A DNA stretch of 46,942 nucleotides from Zoogloeaceae bacterium (GTDB lineage Bacteria; Pseudomonadota; Gammaproteobacteria; Burkholderiales; Rhodocyclaceae), in the NCBI GenBank assembly GCA_016791005.1, contig JAEUNY010000171.1:1-46942 (forward strand). The letters are read 5' to 3'. A program made the translations under genes and the position numbers. Below the pieces are notes generated by a model. That model worked only from the letters and a program-made list of their open reading frames with translations. It did no database searches and was not told the DNA's origin. Positions within the stretch are counted from its first letter, which is position 1. Each line of letters opens with the position of its first letter. This document shows positions 35,848 to 44,987 of the stretch, one piece after another.

Positions 35848-37944
35848 ATGGATTCCTCACTGAGCGCCCTTGCATTGTGGGGCTATGGCGCAGCGGCCCT
35901 GCTTCACGGACTTTTTTTTCTCTATTTTTTCTCAGCATGGCAACGAACCCTAAGCGGTGCATTGCTGTGGGTCGGCGTCGGCCTCGGGTCAATTTCAGCT
36001 GCGATTAATTGGTCCGCTGTATTGACCGGTCAGGGTTGGCTGCTACAGGCCGCCGCCGTGGTCGACGTCTTATGGTTTTCCGTTTGGGCAGGATTTGTCG
36101 TCACACTGATCACCCAGGTGTCCAGCCCGGCTGTTCGCTACCTGTCAATTCTGGCGGGTTGCGTAGCCGCGTTGCAATTAATTGCAGCAATTGCAGTTGC
36201 AACTGATTTCGGCCCCTTTGGCGACCCTCGACGCACTGCTATTTTTGCCTCTTTGCTCGCGTCCGTTACGTTGCTGGTGATGACCGAACAACTTTATCGG
36301 GCACTCCCGGACACCAACCGCTGGGCGTTAAAGCCTGCCTGTATTGCACTCGCTGCAGTGGCTATGTTCGACCTTTACTTTTATGCGGATGGTTTCCTGT
36401 TTGGCCGCCTAGAACCCGATGTCTGGGCAATACGCGGTTTAGCACACGGTGTCGTTCTACCACTTTTTGGCTTGGCTGCCGCTCGAACTCCGGCGTGGCG
36501 TTTACGGGTCGCCGTTTCTAGAGAGCTGGCCTTCCATTCTTCAGCATTGGCAGTTTCGGGCATCTATCTGCTGCTCGTCTCAGCGGCGGGGTATTACGTT
36601 CGGTACTTTGGCGGTGAATGGGGACGAGCGCTGCAAGTGGCTCTGCTCTTCGCAGCCCTCGTCCTGCTAAGCACAGTGCTCCTTTCGGGTGCCCAGCGAG
36701 CTCGCCTCAAGGTTTTCCTAAACAAGCACTTTTTCCCGTATCGATATGACTATCGCGTGGAATGGCTGCGCTTCACGAAAGCCTTGTCTGGTGCAGATGG
36801 CGCCGACAGCTCAAGTCTAGGTGAGTCTGTCATTCGAGCTCTGGGTAACTTGGTGGAAAGCCCTGGAGGAGGATTGTGGCTAAGAAATGAAACCGGAGCA
36901 TTCGTGCAGACCGCGAGGTTGAACGCCCCCATTTCTGAGGCCTCGGAGCCCTGCGATTCCGCGTTTTCGTCCTTTCTTGCCGGAAGGGAATGGATCTTCA
37001 ATTTGCAAGAGTGGAGGGGGGGTGTTCACACGGAGGCCGAGACGACGCCTCCCAAATGGTTATCAACGATCGACGACGCTTGGCTACTTGTTCCGCTGGT
37101 ATCAGTCGACGGTTTAGCGGGATTTGTCGTCCTCCTGGCGCCGCGCACCAATCTTGACGTCAACTGGGAAGTTCTCGATCTGCTCAAGACGGCTCAACGT
37201 CAAGCGGCCAGCTACCTTACTCGCATGCTGGCAACCGAAGCGTTGATTGAGGCAAGGAAGTTCGAAGCATTCAATCGAATGTCGGCCTTCGTCGTACACG
37301 ACCTCAAAAATTTGGTCGCGCAGTTGGCACTGCTGGTCAAGAATGCCGAGCGACATCGCCATAATCCTGAGTTTCAGCAGGATATGCTGGACACAATTGC
37401 CCATGTCGAAGGGAAGATGCGTAGCCTCATGCAACACCTTCAGGAAAAGGCCTCGATCAATCCTCGCCAGCGAATCGATATGGCCACGCTGCTGGAGCGA
37501 GTCTGCCATCGGCGACGACCCCTCGGACAGGAAATCCGCCTGTATTGCGATGATCGAACTACCGTAACCGCCCACGGCGACAAGCTTGAACGTGTAATCG
37601 GCCATCTTGTGCAAAATGCCCTGGACGCTTCCGAGGGGCATGGTAAGGTGCAATTACGATTGAATATGGCCGGATCTAAGGAGTGTTGCGTCCAGATCGC
37701 AGACAATGGATGTGGAATGACCCCAGAATTCGTCCGCAACCAGCTTTTCAAACCGTTCCAAACGACCAAAGCGGATGGAATGGGTATTGGAATGTTTGAG
37801 ACCCAGCAATATGTTCATGAACTCGGCGGCAGGATCACCGTTGTAAGCGACACTGGCTCCGGCACAACGGTTAGCGTCTATTTGCCAGTCGCAGACCCAA
37901 CGCCAACGTCGCCAAAAACCGAGGAAAGGGTGTTGTTGCAATGA
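35848..37944 (+). CDS. prsK: PEP-CTERM system sensor histidine kinase PrsK
   Basis: A 698-residue membrane kinase. About eight membrane segments occupy residues 8-282, followed by a GAF-like domain (about 310-455) and a kinase core with His484 in FVVHDLKNLVAQL, N-box LVQNALDAS (588-596), DNGCGM (619-624) and GMGIGM (644-649). It lacks a classical HisKA sequence, like the NtrB/PrsK-type HDLKN class. It signals to PrsR to turn on sigma-54-dependent PEP-CTERM and polysaccharide genes. The frame starts at 35845 with TTG, but ATG at 35848 is the better start. The stop overlaps prsR by four bases. Confidence 0.93.
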   Translation: MDSSLSALALWGYGAAALLHGLFFLYFFSAWQRTLSGALLWVGVGLGSISAAINWSAVLTGQGWLLQAAAVVDVLWFSVWAGFVVTLITQVSSPAVRYLSILAGCVAALQLIAAIAVATDFGPFGDPRRTAIFASLLASVTLLVMTEQLYRALPDTNRWALKPACIALAAVAMFDLYFYADGFLFGRLEPDVWAIRGLAHGVVLPLFGLAAARTPAWRLRVAVSRELAFHSSALAVSGIYLLLVSAAGYYVRYFGGEWGRALQVALLFAALVLLSTVLLSGAQRARLKVFLNKHFFPYRYDYRVEWLRFTKALSGADGADSSSLGESVIRALGNLVESPGGGLWLRNETGAFVQTARLNAPISEASEPCDSAFSSFLAGREWIFNLQEWRGGVHTEAETTPPKWLSTIDDAWLLVPLVSVDGLAGFVVLLAPRTNLDVNWEVLDLLKTAQRQAASYLTRMLATEALIEARKFEAFNRMSAFVVHDLKNLVAQLALLVKNAERHRHNPEFQQDMLDTIAHVEGKMRSLMQHLQEKASINPRQRIDMATLLERVCHRRRPLGQEIRLYCDDRTTVTAHGDKLERVIGHLVQNALDASEGHGKVQLRLNMAGSKECCVQIADNGCGMTPEFVRNQLFKPFQTTKADGMGIGMFETQQYVHELGGRITVVSDTGSGTTVSVYLPVADPTPTSPKTEERVLLQ

Positions 37945-39299
37945 CGGAGCAGCGTCGAACGCTGTTGATCGTGGAGGACGACCCTGCTTTGCAAAAGCAG
38001 ATGCGTTGGGCATTCGATGGTTTTGAGACCGTCGTTGCAGGGGATCGAGAAAGTGCCTTGGCCCAGCTGCGCCGCCACGAGCCCGCGGTGGTCACCATGG
38101 ATCTTGGCTTACCTCCCGACCCCGATGGGACCAGTGAAGGATTTAGCCTCCTGCGGGAGATTCACGCATTAACTCCAGACGCCAAAGTTATTGTTCTCAC
38201 TGGCCAACATGATCGGGAAAATGCCCTGCGGGCGGTGGGAATGGGGGCCTATGACTTTTTCGCCAAACCGTTTGAGCCGGAGCTTCTAGCCTTGACGCTC
38301 GAAAGAGCATTCCGCCTTTTCGACCTGCAGCAGGAGAATTCGCGGTTGAAGTCGGGGCCGGTCGCCGGGCTCCATGGGGTCATTAGTCGCGATCCGGGCA
38401 TGCTCAAGCTCTGTCGAACGATCGAAAAACTTGCATCTACTAATGCGACTGTTGCGCTGTTTGGCGAAAGCGGAACCGGCAAGGAAGTGCTTGCCAAGGG
38501 CCTGCATAGCCTTTCCGCTCGGAGCAAAGAGCGATTCGTCGCCATCAACTGCGCTGCGATCCCGGACGCTTTGCTCGAAAGTGAGTTATTCGGGTACGAG
38601 AAAGGCGCATTTACAGGGGCCGCCAAACAGACCTTGGGAAAGATTCAGGTGGCAGACCGCGGGACGTTATTCCTTGATGAAATCGGGGATCTCCCCATGG
38701 CCTTGCAGGCCAAGCTCCTGAGATTCCTGCAAGAACGGGTAATCGAACGGGTCGGAGGCCGCGATGAGATCCCGGTGGATGTGCGGGTCGTGTGTGCCAC
38801 ACATCGAGACCTAAGAGCCCTTATCAAGGACGGAGAATTTCGGGAAGACCTCTATTATCGTTTGGCGGAAATCGTAATAGACATTCCTCCGCTGCGGCAA
38901 CGAGTGGGCGATGCGGTCCTCCTCGCGCACGCGTTTATTCAGCGCTTTGCCCGAGAAAATGCTCGAAGTGGGCTAACTTTGACTGACGACGCTGTGATGG
39001 CGATTGACACCCATCCTTGGACGGGTAATGTCCGTGAGCTTGAAAATGCGATCAAGCGGGCAGTTATTATGGCCGACGGGAACCAGGTTACCGCAGACGA
39101 TTTAGGAATTTCATCGCCAAATGCCGATGACCAGGTTTTTAATCTCCGCGTGGTGCGTGAGGAAGCCGAAAAGCGTGCAGTATTGCGGGTGTTGTCCCGT
39201 ACCAATGGGAATGTAGCGAGAGCCGCCGACCTGCTTGGCGTCAGCCGGCCAACGCTTTACGATTTGATGAACCGCTTCGGTTTAAAAAAGGAGGCCTGA
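37941..39299 (+). CDS. prsR: PEP-CTERM system sigma-54 response regulator PrsR
   Basis: A 452-residue transcription activator. The receiver has Asp54 as the phosphate acceptor and Lys109. The AAA+ domain (about 146-370) has Walker A GESGTGKE (175-182), the sigma-54-contacting GAFTGA loop (222-227) and Walker B LFLDE (243-247). A Fis-type helix-turn-helix closes it (about 412-445, NVARAADLLGVSRPTLYDLM). Phosphorylated by PrsK, it should open sigma-54 promoters of PEP-CTERM and polysaccharide genes. The start overlaps prsK (ATGA), and prsT follows with one base between. Confidence 0.94.
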   Translation: MTEQRRTLLIVEDDPALQKQMRWAFDGFETVVAGDRESALAQLRRHEPAVVTMDLGLPPDPDGTSEGFSLLREIHALTPDAKVIVLTGQHDRENALRAVGMGAYDFFAKPFEPELLALTLERAFRLFDLQQENSRLKSGPVAGLHGVISRDPGMLKLCRTIEKLASTNATVALFGESGTGKEVLAKGLHSLSARSKERFVAINCAAIPDALLESELFGYEKGAFTGAAKQTLGKIQVADRGTLFLDEIGDLPMALQAKLLRFLQERVIERVGGRDEIPVDVRVVCATHRDLRALIKDGEFREDLYYRLAEIVIDIPPLRQRVGDAVLLAHAFIQRFARENARSGLTLTDDAVMAIDTHPWTGNVRELENAIKRAVIMADGNQVTADDLGISSPNADDQVFNLRVVREEAEKRAVLRVLSRTNGNVARAADLLGVSRPTLYDLMNRFGLKKEA

Positions 39300-39300
39300 C

Positions 39301-42111
39301 TTGGCCGTTGACATTCGCAAACCTTGTCACTCGATTATTTGTGCTTTTGGCCCCATGAGGCTCGGGATTATGGCTGCCGTCATTGTCGCAGCTTGCGGCG
39401 GCAGCCCCGATTCAATGGTGAGTTCCGCTAAAGAGTATCTCAGCAAGAGAGACCTGAATTCGGCGAGCATTGAGCTAAAGAATGCATTACAGAAAAACCC
39501 AGAGCTGGGTGAGGCGCGATTTCTGCTCGGCAAAGTCTACTTCGAACAGGGTGACTTTAGCGGCGCGGTAATAAACTTCCAAAGGGCATTGGATTCAGGC
39601 TTCAAGACGGACGAACTCCAGGGGGTATTATCCCGAGCATTGCTGGCCACAGGGGAATCAGAGACCCTCCTTAAACAGCTTGACGGGGTATCACTGACTG
39701 ACCCCGTACAGAACGCTTACCTCCAAGCTAATCTGGCGGACGCGCGGCTGCTCAAAGGGCAGCGCGACGAGGCGGAGAAACTCTATCAGGCGGCGCTGGC
39801 CAGTGATCCCAATAACATCCGGGCAAGGACGGGGGTCGCGCGCCTGAAAGCCCTAGGGGGTGATATACCTGGGACGAAGGCAGAACTTGACCAAGCCCTG
39901 GGACAACCTGCCTCACCGGACCAAGCCGAAGCGTACACGCTCAAGGCTAGCGTTCTGATAAACGAAGGGAAAGCCGATGAAGCAATATCTGCCCTTGAAG
40001 GAGCTGTCAAAGCCAAACCGTCTCTAGTTGCAACTCATTTTTCGCTGATCTCCTTCCTGCTGCGCAAGGGCAAAACTGACCAGGCAAAAGAGCGGCTCGC
40101 CGGGATGAAAAATGCGGTGGGAAATCATCCGCTGACGCTCTACCTGCAGGCGTTCATGAACTTTCGCGAAGGCAGAGTAAAAGAGGCCAAGGACGAAGCA
40201 GAAAAGGTCATCCGCGCAGCGCCAGAATTTCTACCAGGCCGGCTTTTAGCAGGAAGCATTTACCTTCGTCTTGACGAACATCAGCAGGCTCAGGCCAATT
40301 TGCAGAAAGTTCTCGAAAAGGTCCCGGGGCAGCCACTAGCGCGACGCATGATGGTGGCGTCACTGTTGGCTACCAAGGAACCGGACCGGGCCGAGGATGT
40401 ACTCAAGCCCTTGCTTGAAGCGGGAAAGAACGACCCCGCAGTGATGGGGCTTGCCGGTCAACTCTACCTGGCGAAAGGGGATTTCGATCGTTCATCTGAC
40501 TATTTCGATCGGGCCACCAAGTTGGACCCAAACAACGCGGACGCAAGGACGCGGCTCGGGGTGGCAAAGTTGGCAAGTGGCGAAGCCCAGGAGGCTTTTG
40601 CAGACTTGGAAGCCGCCTCGCAATTGGACGATGGGTCAGTCCGCGCAGATGTGGCCCTGATTATGGCTCATCTTCGCCGGGGAGAGATCGACAAAGCCTT
40701 GGCTGCACAAGCGACGCTAGAGAAGAAGCAGCCGACCAATCCCCAGACCTACAATTTGAAAGGTGGGGTGCTAATGGCCAAAAAGGATTTGGCCGGAGCA
40801 AGAGCTGCATTCGAAAAGGCACTGAGCCTGGAGCCCACCTTCCTCCCCGCCGTGTCCAATCTGGTCCGTATTGATTTGTTTGAAAAACAACCCGGTGAAG
40901 CTAAGAAGCGCTTTGAGAACGTGATCGCTAAGGATCCAAAGATGGCACAAGCGTATCTTGGATTGGCTGAGATTCAGGCAGCTACTGGCAGCAAGCCGGA
41001 GGAAGTGGAAGCAACGCTGAAACAAGGCATGGCCGCAAATTCCGCCGCGGTGTCACCCAAGCTGGCGCTGACACGGTTCTATCTCCAAACCAAAGAGCCC
41101 AAAAGAGCACTCTCGCTAGCCCAGGAAATTGAAGCGGGTGCCCCCGACAATCCTGCCGCCGTGGAACTCCTCGCGAGAAGCCAAATCGCTGCCGGAGAAC
41201 TTCAGCAGGGCTTGACAAGCCTCAATAAGTTAGTCGGTCTGCAACCAAAGGCGCCTGCGCCGCTAGTCGAATTGGCGGAAGCTCAGGCATTAGCAAAGGA
41301 CTTTTCCGGCGCAGAACGGAGTTTAAAGAAGGCACTGGAGGTTAAGCCGGACTTTATTCCCGCCCAACAGCGACTGATCGCTCTTTACCTTCGTGACAAA
41401 CGTGAAGACGCGGCCTTGGCGACAGCAAGGACGGTGCAAAAACAACAATCCGACGCTGCAATCGGCTACGCCCTCGAGGGGGATATCCGTTCGTCTGCAA
41501 AAAAGTGGCCAGAAGCCGTATCGGCCTATAAGAAGTCGTACCAGCTCGGGAAAACGCCAACATTGTTGATCAAACTCCATGCGGCCCTACTGCGGACAGG
41601 CGCGTCATCAGAGGCAGACCGCCTGAGCGCAGATTGGATTCGTACCCAGCCCAACGATGTCGCCGTTCGTAGCTATCTTGCTGAGCGCGCACTAACGAAT
41701 GGCAAAACAGCCGAAGCAATAAACATTTACGAGGGTATTCTCAAGATAAATCCGAATAACGCCCTAGTTCTCAACAACCTCGCCTACGCGGCCGGAGAGG
41801 CCAGCGACCCAAGGGCCATGGGATATGCAGAGAGTGCACTCAAATTAGCCCCGAACAACCCGGCCATTCTCGACACCTATGGAGTGTTGCTAGTCAAGAA
41901 GGGTGAAACCGCAAAAGGCCTTGAAGTGCTGGAGCAAGCCAAGGCTGCAGCCCCCAAGGCATTGCCGATTCGGCTCCATCTCGCAAACGCCTACATCAAG
42001 GCCGACCGCAAATCCGATGCTAAGCGTGAGCTTGAATTGGTCATTGGTGAGGTAACGACAGATCAGCCTGCCATTAGGGAAAAAGCTGAAACAATGCTTA
42101 AATCCCTTTGA
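39301..42111 (+). CDS. prsT: PEP-CTERM system TPR-repeat lipoprotein PrsT
   Basis: A 936-residue protein built almost wholly of tetratricopeptide repeats (about 40-925; for example LYQAALASDPNNIRARTGVARL and INIYEGILKINPNNALVLNNLAYA). The N-terminus carries a signal with a lipobox (VAAC, about residues 31-34), so it is likely a lipoprotein facing the periplasm, where TPR proteins scaffold polysaccharide export. The start is a TTG at 39301, chosen because AAGGAGG (39288-39294) lies 6 bases before it; the first in-frame ATG (39355) also keeps the lipobox. It completes the PrsK-PrsR-PrsT set. Confidence 0.9.
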   Translation: MAVDIRKPCHSIICAFGPMRLGIMAAVIVAACGGSPDSMVSSAKEYLSKRDLNSASIELKNALQKNPELGEARFLLGKVYFEQGDFSGAVINFQRALDSGFKTDELQGVLSRALLATGESETLLKQLDGVSLTDPVQNAYLQANLADARLLKGQRDEAEKLYQAALASDPNNIRARTGVARLKALGGDIPGTKAELDQALGQPASPDQAEAYTLKASVLINEGKADEAISALEGAVKAKPSLVATHFSLISFLLRKGKTDQAKERLAGMKNAVGNHPLTLYLQAFMNFREGRVKEAKDEAEKVIRAAPEFLPGRLLAGSIYLRLDEHQQAQANLQKVLEKVPGQPLARRMMVASLLATKEPDRAEDVLKPLLEAGKNDPAVMGLAGQLYLAKGDFDRSSDYFDRATKLDPNNADARTRLGVAKLASGEAQEAFADLEAASQLDDGSVRADVALIMAHLRRGEIDKALAAQATLEKKQPTNPQTYNLKGGVLMAKKDLAGARAAFEKALSLEPTFLPAVSNLVRIDLFEKQPGEAKKRFENVIAKDPKMAQAYLGLAEIQAATGSKPEEVEATLKQGMAANSAAVSPKLALTRFYLQTKEPKRALSLAQEIEAGAPDNPAAVELLARSQIAAGELQQGLTSLNKLVGLQPKAPAPLVELAEAQALAKDFSGAERSLKKALEVKPDFIPAQQRLIALYLRDKREDAALATARTVQKQQSDAAIGYALEGDIRSSAKKWPEAVSAYKKSYQLGKTPTLLIKLHAALLRTGASSEADRLSADWIRTQPNDVAVRSYLAERALTNGKTAEAINIYEGILKINPNNALVLNNLAYAAGEASDPRAMGYAESALKLAPNNPAILDTYGVLLVKKGETAKGLEVLEQAKAAAPKALPIRLHLANAYIKADRKSDAKRELELVIGEVTTDQPAIREKAETMLKSL

Positions 42112-42147
42112 TTGCTCGCAAGACGTGGCAAACAATTAGGTAATTAC

Positions 42148-43428
42148 ATGACGACAATTGCGGTAATCGGCCTAGGATACGTCGGGCTCCCGCTGGCCGT
42201 GGAATTTGGTAAGCGGTTCACAACACTTGGATTCGACCTCTCCGAAGAAAAAGTCTCGGCCTATCGAAATTTCGTGGATCCGACCGGCGAGGTCTCCAGC
42301 GAGGATCTTCGCGCCTCATATTTACTTTCGTGCTCGTCAGATCCGCAGATTATCTCAGCAGCTGATTTCATCATCGTCGCAGTGCCCACTCCAGTAGACG
42401 AGGCTCATCAACCAGATTTAACACCTTTGGTGAAAAGCTCAGAAACTGTTGGTCGCCATATTAAACGTGGCGCAGTGGTGGTTTACGAATCGACCGTCTA
42501 CCCAGGCGCAACCGAAGAAGTATGCATTCCGATTATCGAGCGGGAATCTGGCCTGCAGTGGAAAAAAGATTTTTTTGTAGGCTACTCCCCTGAAAGGATC
42601 AACCCGGGCGATAAGGAGCGGACGCTCACCAAGATTGTCAAAGTAGTCTCGGGCGATACAGCGGAAACTCTTGCGAAGGTGCAAATGGTTTATGGCGCAG
42701 TGATTGGAGCCGGAGTCTATCCCGCCAGCTCAATCAAGGTAGCCGAGGCCGCCAAGGTGATCGAAAACACGCAACGGGACCTCAACATCGCCCTGATGAA
42801 CGAGTTAGCAATCATCTTCCACAAGATTGGGATTGACACCTTGGAAGTTCTTGAGGCGGCAGGAACAAAGTGGAATTTCCTTCCATTCAGGCCAGGTTTG
42901 GTCGGTGGGCACTGCATTGGCGTGGACCCCTATTACCTTACCTACAAGGCAGACATGCTCGGCTATCATCCCCAAGTAATCCTGGCCGGCCGCCGGATTA
43001 ATGATGGGATTGGAAAATATGTTGCTGAGCAAACCGTAAAGCAAATGATCAATAATGGGTCTGCCGTCAAAGGAGCTAAGGTACTGGTGCTCGGGCTGAC
43101 CTTCAAAGAAAATTGCCCCGACCTCCGAAACAGCAAGGTCATCGACGTGATTCGGGAACTCGAGAGCTATGGCTGTCAAATACTGGTTCACGACCCCGTG
43201 GCCTCACCGGAAGAGGCTATTCGTGAATATGGGATTGACCTCCAGAATTGGTCAGCGTTGCCAAAATGCGATGCAATTGTTGCGGCAGTAGCCCATCGCC
43301 AGTACCAAGAGATTGGCACTAGCCAAGTTCTTGAAAAAATGGCTGAAGGCGGGATATTTGTCGACGTCAAGTCCACATACTCGCCCGCCGAGTTAGACCG
43401 CGCGGGAGCCCGCGTTTGGCGCCTATAA
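42148..43428 (+). CDS. tviB: UDP-N-acetylhexosamine 6-dehydrogenase (TviB/WbpO type)
   Basis: A 426-residue nucleotide-sugar dehydrogenase that makes a UDP-N-acetyl-hexosaminuronic acid from UDP-GlcNAc or UDP-GalNAc using NAD. It has the Rossmann motif VIGLGYVGLPLAVEFG (about 6-21), VYESTVYPGATEE, the middle domain (EAAKVIENTQRDLNIALMNE), catalytic Cys in GGHCIGVDPYYL (about 252-263) and a second Rossmann part (VLVLGLTFKENCPDLRNSK). TviB of the Vi antigen is 425 residues. Its presence implies an acidic aminosugar in the polysaccharide. The frame is open to 42112; ATG at 42148 matches homologs. The locus ends abruptly after it. Confidence 0.9.
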   Translation: MTTIAVIGLGYVGLPLAVEFGKRFTTLGFDLSEEKVSAYRNFVDPTGEVSSEDLRASYLLSCSSDPQIISAADFIIVAVPTPVDEAHQPDLTPLVKSSETVGRHIKRGAVVVYESTVYPGATEEVCIPIIERESGLQWKKDFFVGYSPERINPGDKERTLTKIVKVVSGDTAETLAKVQMVYGAVIGAGVYPASSIKVAEAAKVIENTQRDLNIALMNELAIIFHKIGIDTLEVLEAAGTKWNFLPFRPGLVGGHCIGVDPYYLTYKADMLGYHPQVILAGRRINDGIGKYVAEQTVKQMINNGSAVKGAKVLVLGLTFKENCPDLRNSKVIDVIRELESYGCQILVHDPVASPEEAIREYGIDLQNWSALPKCDAIVAAVAHRQYQEIGTSQVLEKMAEGGIFVDVKSTYSPAELDRAGARVWRL

Positions 43429-43512
43429 CTGTTGGCCCCGACCGGAAACTGATCATCTGAAGGGGTGGTTGCTGATTGAAAACTGACCAAGGTTTTATTT
43501 AAACCGGCGAGC
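43429..43512. mobile_element. Relic of an insertion-sequence end
   Basis: The 84 bases after tviB contain two near-identical 12-mers in the same direction: GGAAACTGATCA at 43444-43455 and GAAAACTGACCA at 43478-43489, 34 bases apart. Repeated GAAAACTGACC boxes are typical of the multi-site ends of IS21-like elements. No transposase of that family remains here, so it is a relic at best. Confidence 0.35.
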
Positions 43513-43541
43513 GTCATTCACCATTCCGATCCGGGCAGTCA
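43513..43541 (+). pseudogene. IS3-family orfB remnant, left part
   Basis: The last 29 bases before the IS30 element read V-I-H-H-S-D-P-G-S-Q, the core of an IS3-family transposase where active copies have HHSDRGSQ around the second catalytic Asp (here Arg is replaced by Pro). The reading frame continues in the fragment right of the IS30 element, so a single orfB was split by that insertion. Everything upstream of this core is missing. Confidence 0.75.
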
Positions 43542-43542
43542 A

Positions 43543-43569
43543 GGTGGATTCAACCGGTGGTCGCAACAC
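43543..43569. repeat. IS30-family left inverted repeat
   Basis: 27 bases, begins GGTGGATTCAACC and ends GGTCGCAACAC. It is an exact reverse complement of the right repeat at 44968-44994. Confidence 0.85.
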
Positions 43570-43589
43570 CTTTCATCATGGAGGTGTTT

Positions 43590-44987
43590 ATGGGACGACC
43601 CGCAGGGTGGATGCAGAAGTTAACGGGGCGGTGGCCGATGCACTCACCGGGTGAGCCATCGCTTTGCCGTGAGATCGAACGGCTATTTTGGAAGCAAATC
43701 GCAACCGGGATCCCTAGCGAAAAAGCAGCGGAGGCGGTTGGCGTATCTTCGGCGGTATGGACACGCTGGTTCCGTCATCGTGGCAGGATGCCGTTGTTCA
43801 TGTCAAAGCAGATATCCGGAAGGTATTTGTCGTTCGTTGAACGGGAGGAAATTGGGCTGCTTCGGGCGCAAAGTGTCGGCGTGCGTGAGATTGCTCGCCG
43901 TCTTGGACGAAGCCCGTCGACCGTTTCACGCGAACTGGCACGTAACGCTGCAACTCGTGGTGGCCAGCTTGAGTATCGAGCGTCAGTTGCGCAGTGGAAG
44001 GCGGAGCGGGTTGCCAAGAGACCGAAGACGGCGAAACTGCTCACTAACTCGCGTCTGCGCCACTACGTGCAAGAGCGTTTGGAGGGCAAGGTTCATGACG
44101 CTGATGGCCGTGAGGTCGCCGGGCCGCGACAGGCACCTTTCAAAGGACGCAACAAACCCCATCGTGGTGACCGTAAATGGGTCAATGGCTGGTCGCCCGA
44201 ACAGATTGCCAACCGGCTGCCCGTCGACTTCCCGGATGATGAATCCATGCGCATCTCTCACGAGGCCATCTATCAGGCTCTCTACATTCAGGGACGAGGG
44301 GCTCTCAAGCACGAGTTGGTGAGCTGCCTGCGCACTGGGCGGGCGCTGCGCGCACCGGGAGCCAGAGCGCAGGCCAAAGCGTGGGCACATGTTAGCGAGA
44401 ATGTCATGATCTCCAGTCGTCCCTCTGAGGTAGAAAATCGAGCTGTACCAGGGCATTGGGAGGGCGACCTGATCATCGGTCTGAACCGATCCGCAATCGG
44501 GACCCTAGTCGAGCGGTCAAGTCGATTCACCATGCTCGTCCATCTGCCTCGCGAGGACGGCTATGGTCTGACGCCCCGAACGAAAAACGGCCCCGCGCTT
44601 GCCGGCTACGGGGCCATCACCATGGCCAATGCACTGAAGAAGACCATCACTGCTCTACCTGTACAACTGTGGCGGTCATTGACCTGGGATCGGGGCAAGG
44701 AGCTATCGGACCACGCCCGCTTGACCATCGAATCTGGCGTGAAGGTCTTCTTTGCCGACCCTCACAGTCCATGGCAGCGTGGCACGAACGAGAATACAAA
44801 CGGTCTTCTGCGGCAATACTTTCCGAAAGGCACCGACCTGTCTCGTTGGGGCGCCAAAGAAATCCAAGCTGTGGCCCACGCGCTAAATACCAGACCCCGA
44901 AAAACTCTCGGCTGGAAAACACCCGCTGAAGCTCTGCATGACTATCTAAAATCAATCCAACATCCCAGTGTTGCGACCACCGGTTGA
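43590..44987 (+). CDS. IS30-family transposase
   Basis: A 465-residue DDE transposase. An N-terminal helix-turn-helix region (FVEREEIGLLRAQSVGVREIARRLGRSPSTVSRELARN) is characteristic of IS30. The catalytic core has the first Asp in GHWEGDLIIG, the second in LTWDRGKELSDH and the Glu in PWQRGTNENTNGLLRQYFP. All three residues are present, and length is normal, so it is probably functional. The frame is open from a GTG at 43557; the ATG at 43590 has GGAGG five bases upstream. The stop lies inside the right inverted repeat. Confidence 0.93.
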   Translation: MGRPAGWMQKLTGRWPMHSPGEPSLCREIERLFWKQIATGIPSEKAAEAVGVSSAVWTRWFRHRGRMPLFMSKQISGRYLSFVEREEIGLLRAQSVGVREIARRLGRSPSTVSRELARNAATRGGQLEYRASVAQWKAERVAKRPKTAKLLTNSRLRHYVQERLEGKVHDADGREVAGPRQAPFKGRNKPHRGDRKWVNGWSPEQIANRLPVDFPDDESMRISHEAIYQALYIQGRGALKHELVSCLRTGRALRAPGARAQAKAWAHVSENVMISSRPSEVENRAVPGHWEGDLIIGLNRSAIGTLVERSSRFTMLVHLPREDGYGLTPRTKNGPALAGYGAITMANALKKTITALPVQLWRSLTWDRGKELSDHARLTIESGVKVFFADPHSPWQRGTNENTNGLLRQYFPKGTDLSRWGAKEIQAVAHALNTRPRKTLGWKTPAEALHDYLKSIQHPSVATTG

